Below the pieces are notes generated by a model. That model was not told the DNA's origin. It was given only the letters and a program-made list of their open reading frames with translations, and searched no databases. Position numbers and translations under genes: made by a program. Positions 6,496 to 8,678 of a stretch of DNA of 8,678 nt are shown here, in pieces (position 1 is the first letter of the stretch; each line of letters opens with the position of its first letter). Source of the DNA: Akkermansiaceae bacterium (GTDB lineage: Bacteria > Verrucomicrobiota > Verrucomicrobiia > Verrucomicrobiales > Akkermansiaceae); contig JAHDGN010000119.1 of the NCBI GenBank assembly GCA_020627645.1, forward strand, positions 1 to 8,678. Reading direction: 5' to 3'.

Positions 6496-7497
6496 ATGTC
6501 AGATCTTTCCGAAACACCCGACTTCAGTGAACTAGCCAGCCTGATACAGAAGCGTCGCACCCGTGTCGCCAGACTCGTGAACACTGAACTCATAGACCTT
6601 TACTGGGAGATTGGTAAAACACTGAGTCGCAAAATCGAGGATTCTGGCTGGGGAAAATCCACCATATCTGAACTGGCTGACTACCTGAAAACCCGACAAC
6701 CCAGCTTACAGGGCTTCTCCGCCTCGAATCTCTGGCGCATGCGCCAATTCTACGAAACCTATCGAGGTCACGAAATTCTCGCACCGCTGGTGCGAGAATT
6801 ACCCTGGAGCAGTAACCTCATCATTATGGCACGCTCACAGGTCGAGGAAGAACGGGAATTTTACCTGCGCCTCGCTGTGCAAGAAAAGTGGAGTCGCCGA
6901 ACACTCAAACGACAAATCGACACTGCCCTCTTCGAACGAAAAATACTCACTCCCGCAAAACTCGCACCAATGGTGCGAGAAATTCATCCCCAAGCTGAAC
7001 ACTCCTTCAAAGACGCCTACCTCGTCGACTTTCTCGGACTCCCCCAAAATCACTCAGAAGCTGATCTGCACCAAGGCATTATTGCAAACTTGCGCAACTT
7101 CCTGATCGAGCTAGGACGAGATTTTTGCTTCGTCGGTTCAGAACACCCTCTCCAAGTCGGCAACCAAGACTTCGCCGTCGATCTCCTCTTCTTCCATCGT
7201 GAGCTCAATTGTCTCGTCGCTATTGAGCTCAAGGTTACCGCTTTTGACCCAAGTCACCTCGGCCAACTAAATTTCTACCTAGAAGCACTTGATCGCGACA
7301 TCCGCAAGCCTCATGAAAACCCAAGCATCGGCATCCTACTCTGCGCCTCAAAGGACGACGAAGTCGTAGAATACGCACTCAGCCGCTCACTCTCACCCGC
7401 CCTCGTCGCTGAATACCAGACCAAACTTCCAGACAAGGCATTACTCCAAGCTAAGCTTCACGAGTTCCTAGATTTAGAAGTGAGAGGTGAGAAGTGA
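6496..7497 (+). CDS. YhcG/DUF1016-family PD-(D/E)XK nuclease
   Basis: An apparently intact 333-residue protein. Residues ~10-160 form the helical DUF1016 N-terminal domain, with the family-typical YWEIGK (36-41), NLWRMRQFY (78-86), LPWSSNLI (102-109) and EFYLRLAVQEKWSRR (121-135). Residues ~170-325 form the PD-(D/E)XK nuclease domain, with GSEHPLQVG (214-222), catalytic D229 in FAVDLLFFH, E244 and K246 in VAIELK, and Q257. All core residues for metal-dependent DNA cleavage are present. Genes of this family often sit inside type I restriction-modification operons as accessory or defence-linked nucleases, though their biological role is not well settled. It starts 5 nt after the hsdR stop and ends 4 nt before the four-helix-bundle ATG, so it is surely co-transcribed. 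Its last residues (EVRGEK) and stop are encoded by a heptad repeat, which suggests the original C-terminus was altered. Two unusual inverted repeats lie in the coding sequence. Confidence 0.93.
   Translation: MSDLSETPDFSELASLIQKRRTRVARLVNTELIDLYWEIGKTLSRKIEDSGWGKSTISELADYLKTRQPSLQGFSASNLWRMRQFYETYRGHEILAPLVRELPWSSNLIIMARSQVEEEREFYLRLAVQEKWSRRTLKRQIDTALFERKILTPAKLAPMVREIHPQAEHSFKDAYLVDFLGLPQNHSEADLHQGIIANLRNFLIELGRDFCFVGSEHPLQVGNQDFAVDLLFFHRELNCLVAIELKVTAFDPSHLGQLNFYLEALDRDIRKPHENPSIGILLCASKDDEVVEYALSRSLSPALVAEYQTKLPDKALLQAKLHEFLDLEVRGEK
6733..6800. repeat. two adjacent palindromes within the DUF1016 gene
   Basis: TGGCGCATGCGCCA (6733-6746) is a perfect 14-bp palindrome coding for the conserved W-R-M-R-Q segment. 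AATTCTCGCACC (6774-6785) and GGTGCGAGAATT (6789-6800) are perfect 12-bp arms around a 3-nt loop, coding for ILAPLVREL. Confidence 0.8.
6961..6979. repeat. second copy of the CTCGCACC/GGTGCGAG inverted repeat
   Basis: CTCGCACC (6961-6968), loop AAT, GGTGCGAG (6972-6979). It repeats the core of the inverted repeat at 6774-6800, 182 bp downstream, and codes for LAPMVRE, so both the DNA palindrome and the peptide LAP(L/M)VRE occur twice. Confidence 0.75.
7477..7497 (+). repeat. heptad array GAAGTGA-GAGGTGA-GAAGTGA ending at the DUF1016 stop
   Basis: Three 7-bp units run from 7477 to 7497, and the last three bases of the third unit are the TGA stop codon of the DUF1016 nuclease gene; a partial fourth unit (GAA) precedes the next ATG at 7502. 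The purine-rich repeat may also serve as a weak ribosome binding region for the next gene. Confidence 0.75.
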
Positions 7498-7501
7498 GAA
7501 A

Positions 7502-7716
7502 ATGAACGATACTCCGCGACAGGAAATTGAGATCGCGCCTTTGAGTTTGCGGTGCGTATCGTGAAGCTATGCCAGCAGCTTGATGAAAATCCGGGAATAT
7601 CTCGCACTTTGAGCAATCAGCTTCTCCGCTCCGGCACCTCCATCGGAGCCAATCTCGTAGAATCCAAAGGTGGCCAAAGCCGAGCTAACTACCTCACAAA
7701 AGTCTCCATTGCCCTC
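7502..7716 (+). pseudogene. four-helix-bundle protein (S23/IVP family), frameshifted and 3'-truncated
   Basis: ATG at 7502 opens MNDTPRQEI, a typical start for this family. The homologous continuation DRAFEFAVRIVKL is in another frame beginning at 7531, right after an in-frame TGA (7528-7530), so about one base is missing near 7527-7531. The body then reads LSNQLLRSGTSIGANLVES, the family's signature, and SRANYLTKVSIAL. Here (7708-7716) it passes without a break into HsdM. Only about the first half of the ~120-residue family is present. These small helical proteins were first seen encoded in 23S rRNA intervening sequences and often occur as free-standing genes in accessory regions; their role is poorly known. 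The ATG lies 4 nt after the DUF1016 stop. Confidence 0.8.
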
Positions 7717-8678
7717 ATCTACAAGTTCATGGCCGACATGGACGCCGGGTCCGAGGAGATGGGCGGCAAGCGTAAGTTTTTCGCTGGCGAGTGGGAACGC
7801 TACGGCTGGCCTAAGCTCATGCACTCCGGCCTCGGTGGTCACGAAGTCCTCGCCCTCTACGGCGAAGCCATTTCCAAGATGCCGGAAAACGCCGGCATCC
7901 CACCGCTCTTCCGCGATATCTTCAAAAACGCCTACCTCCCCTACCGCGATCCCGAGACCCTCAAGAGCTTCCTCAAGGTCATCGACGAGTTCGAATACGA
8001 CCACTCCGAGCGCCTCGGCGACGCCTTCGAATACCTCCTCTCCGTCCTCGGTTCTCAGGGTGATGCCGGACAATTCCGCACCCCGCGCCACATCATCGAC
8101 TTCATGGTCGAGATCATCGACCCGAAGAAAGACGAAACCATCCTCGACCCCGCCTGCGGCACCGCTGGATTCCTCATTTCCTCCTACAAGCACATCGACC
8201 GCAACAACCGGGACAAGGACGGCAACAGCACCCTCACCCCCGACGACAAAGGCCGCCTCGCCAAAAACTTCATGGGCTACGATATCTCGCCCGACATGGT
8301 GCGCCTCTCGCTCGTCAATCTCTACCTCCACGGCTTCAGCGATCCCCACATCGACGAATACGACACCCTCACCTCCGACGACAAATGGAACGAGTTCGTC
8401 GATGTCGTCCTCGCCAATCCGCCCTTCATGTCTCCGAAAGGCGGCATCAAACCGCACAAACGCTTCTCCGTGCAGTCCAAGCGCAGTGAAGTCCTCTTCG
8501 TCGACTACATCGCCGAGCACCTCACCCCCAACGGTCGCGCCGCCATCATTGTCCCCGAAGGCATCATCTTCCAGAGCCAGACCGCCTACAAACAACTCCG
8601 CAAGATGCTCGTCGACGAATACCTCGTCGCCGTCATCTCTCTTCCCGCCGGCGTCTTCCAACCCTACTCCGGCGTCAA
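7552..8678 (+). CDS. hsdM: type I DNA methyltransferase subunit M, N-terminus replaced by a four-helix-bundle stub; runs off window
   Basis: The frame is open from 7531 to the window end without a stop; GTG at 7552 or 7561 are the earliest plausible starts, unless the upstream frameshift is an error. From ~7708 (IALIYKFMADMD) the protein is HsdM of the EcoKI/EcoEI kind, which transfers methyl from S-adenosylmethionine to adenine N6 within an HsdM2-HsdS complex. Landmarks: GSQGDAGQFRTPRHIIDFMV (~8053-8112) leading into the catalytic domain, DPACGTAGF (8146-8172, AdoMet-binding motif I), NPPF (8416-8427, catalytic motif IV), and LPAGVFQPYSGV near the window end. The native N-terminal helical segment, usually several dozen residues before the I-A-L-I-Y-K-F sequence, is missing. 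Catalytic residues are intact, but assembly with HsdS or DNA contact may be impaired. Codons are strongly C-ending. An S subunit gene would be expected downstream, outside the window. Confidence 0.9.
   Translation, partial: MRIVKLCQQLDENPGISRTLSNQLLRSGTSIGANLVESKGGQSRANYLTKVSIALIYKFMADMDAGSEEMGGKRKFFAGEWERYGWPKLMHSGLGGHEVLALYGEAISKMPENAGIPPLFRDIFKNAYLPYRDPETLKSFLKVIDEFEYDHSERLGDAFEYLLSVLGSQGDAGQFRTPRHIIDFMVEIIDPKKDETILDPACGTAGFLISSYKHIDRNNRDKDGNSTLTPDDKGRLAKNFMGYDISPDMVRLSLVNLYLHGFSDPHIDEYDTLTSDDKWNEFVDVVLANPPFMSPKGGIKPHKRFSVQSKRSEVLFVDYIAEHLTPNGRAAIIVPEGIIFQSQTAYKQLRKMLVDEYLVAVISLPAGVFQPYSGV

Noticed and set aside
7567..8661. Long - strand open frame (364 codons, Val/Glu/Gly/Asp-rich)
   Set aside because: It is opposite hsdM, whose C-ending codons suppress stops on the other strand. 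Its composition is highly biased and it has no motifs, while the + strand carries DPACGTAGF and NPPF.

Overview
The window looks like a piece of a bacterial chromosome, most probably from Verrucomicrobiota (Opitutae-like). This is an inference from four things: a cassette of two Gfo/Idh/MocA oxidoreductases with a TIM-barrel sugar isomerase, almost no Shine-Dalgarno sequences, heptanucleotide repeats between genes, and a compact intergenic hairpin. The + strand is strongly C-rich and G-poor whichever way the genes run, so the skew comes from the replication strand and not from coding direction.

Layout. (1) 2-946, + strand: the 3' part of an unrecognised helical, TPR-like protein whose start lies outside the window. 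(2) 947-1058: convergent spacer with seven copies of a 7-bp repeat. (3) 1059-1656, - strand: a small lipoprotein gene, broken by one extra base, whose probable GTG start lies inside the hairpin that also looks like the terminator of the gene before it. (4) 1701-5026, - strand: a three-gene sugar-catabolism operon transcribed as isomerase/epimerase, then Gfo/Idh/MocA oxidoreductase (broken by one extra base near its 5' end), then a second Gfo/Idh/MocA oxidoreductase, followed by a terminator. (5) 5027-5368: a 342-base intergenic region with a possible promoter for the sugar operon, a perfect hairpin and a second heptad array. (6) 5369-8678, + strand: a tightly packed type I restriction-modification locus: an internally deleted hsdR, a YhcG/DUF1016-type PD-(D/E)XK nuclease gene, and a four-helix-bundle (S23/IVP-type) gene joined in frame to an hsdM that lacks its N-terminus and runs off the window end.

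The two halves tell different stories. The - strand operon is ordinary carbohydrate metabolism: an isomerase and two NAD(P)-dependent sugar oxidoreductases that probably act on successive intermediates of one pathway. The + strand locus is accessory defence DNA that seems to be decaying or rearranged. HsdR has lost its nuclease and most helicase motifs, and HsdM has lost its N-terminal helical region to a foreign four-helix-bundle stub. Both joints keep the reading frame. Only the DUF1016 nuclease between them looks intact.

Three genes (lipoprotein, first oxidoreductase, four-helix-bundle) need a single-base correction to restore a protein that clearly continues in another frame. Three such indels in under 9 kb make sequencing or assembly error a serious alternative to real pseudogenes, and the two in-frame joints should be checked against reads for the same reason.
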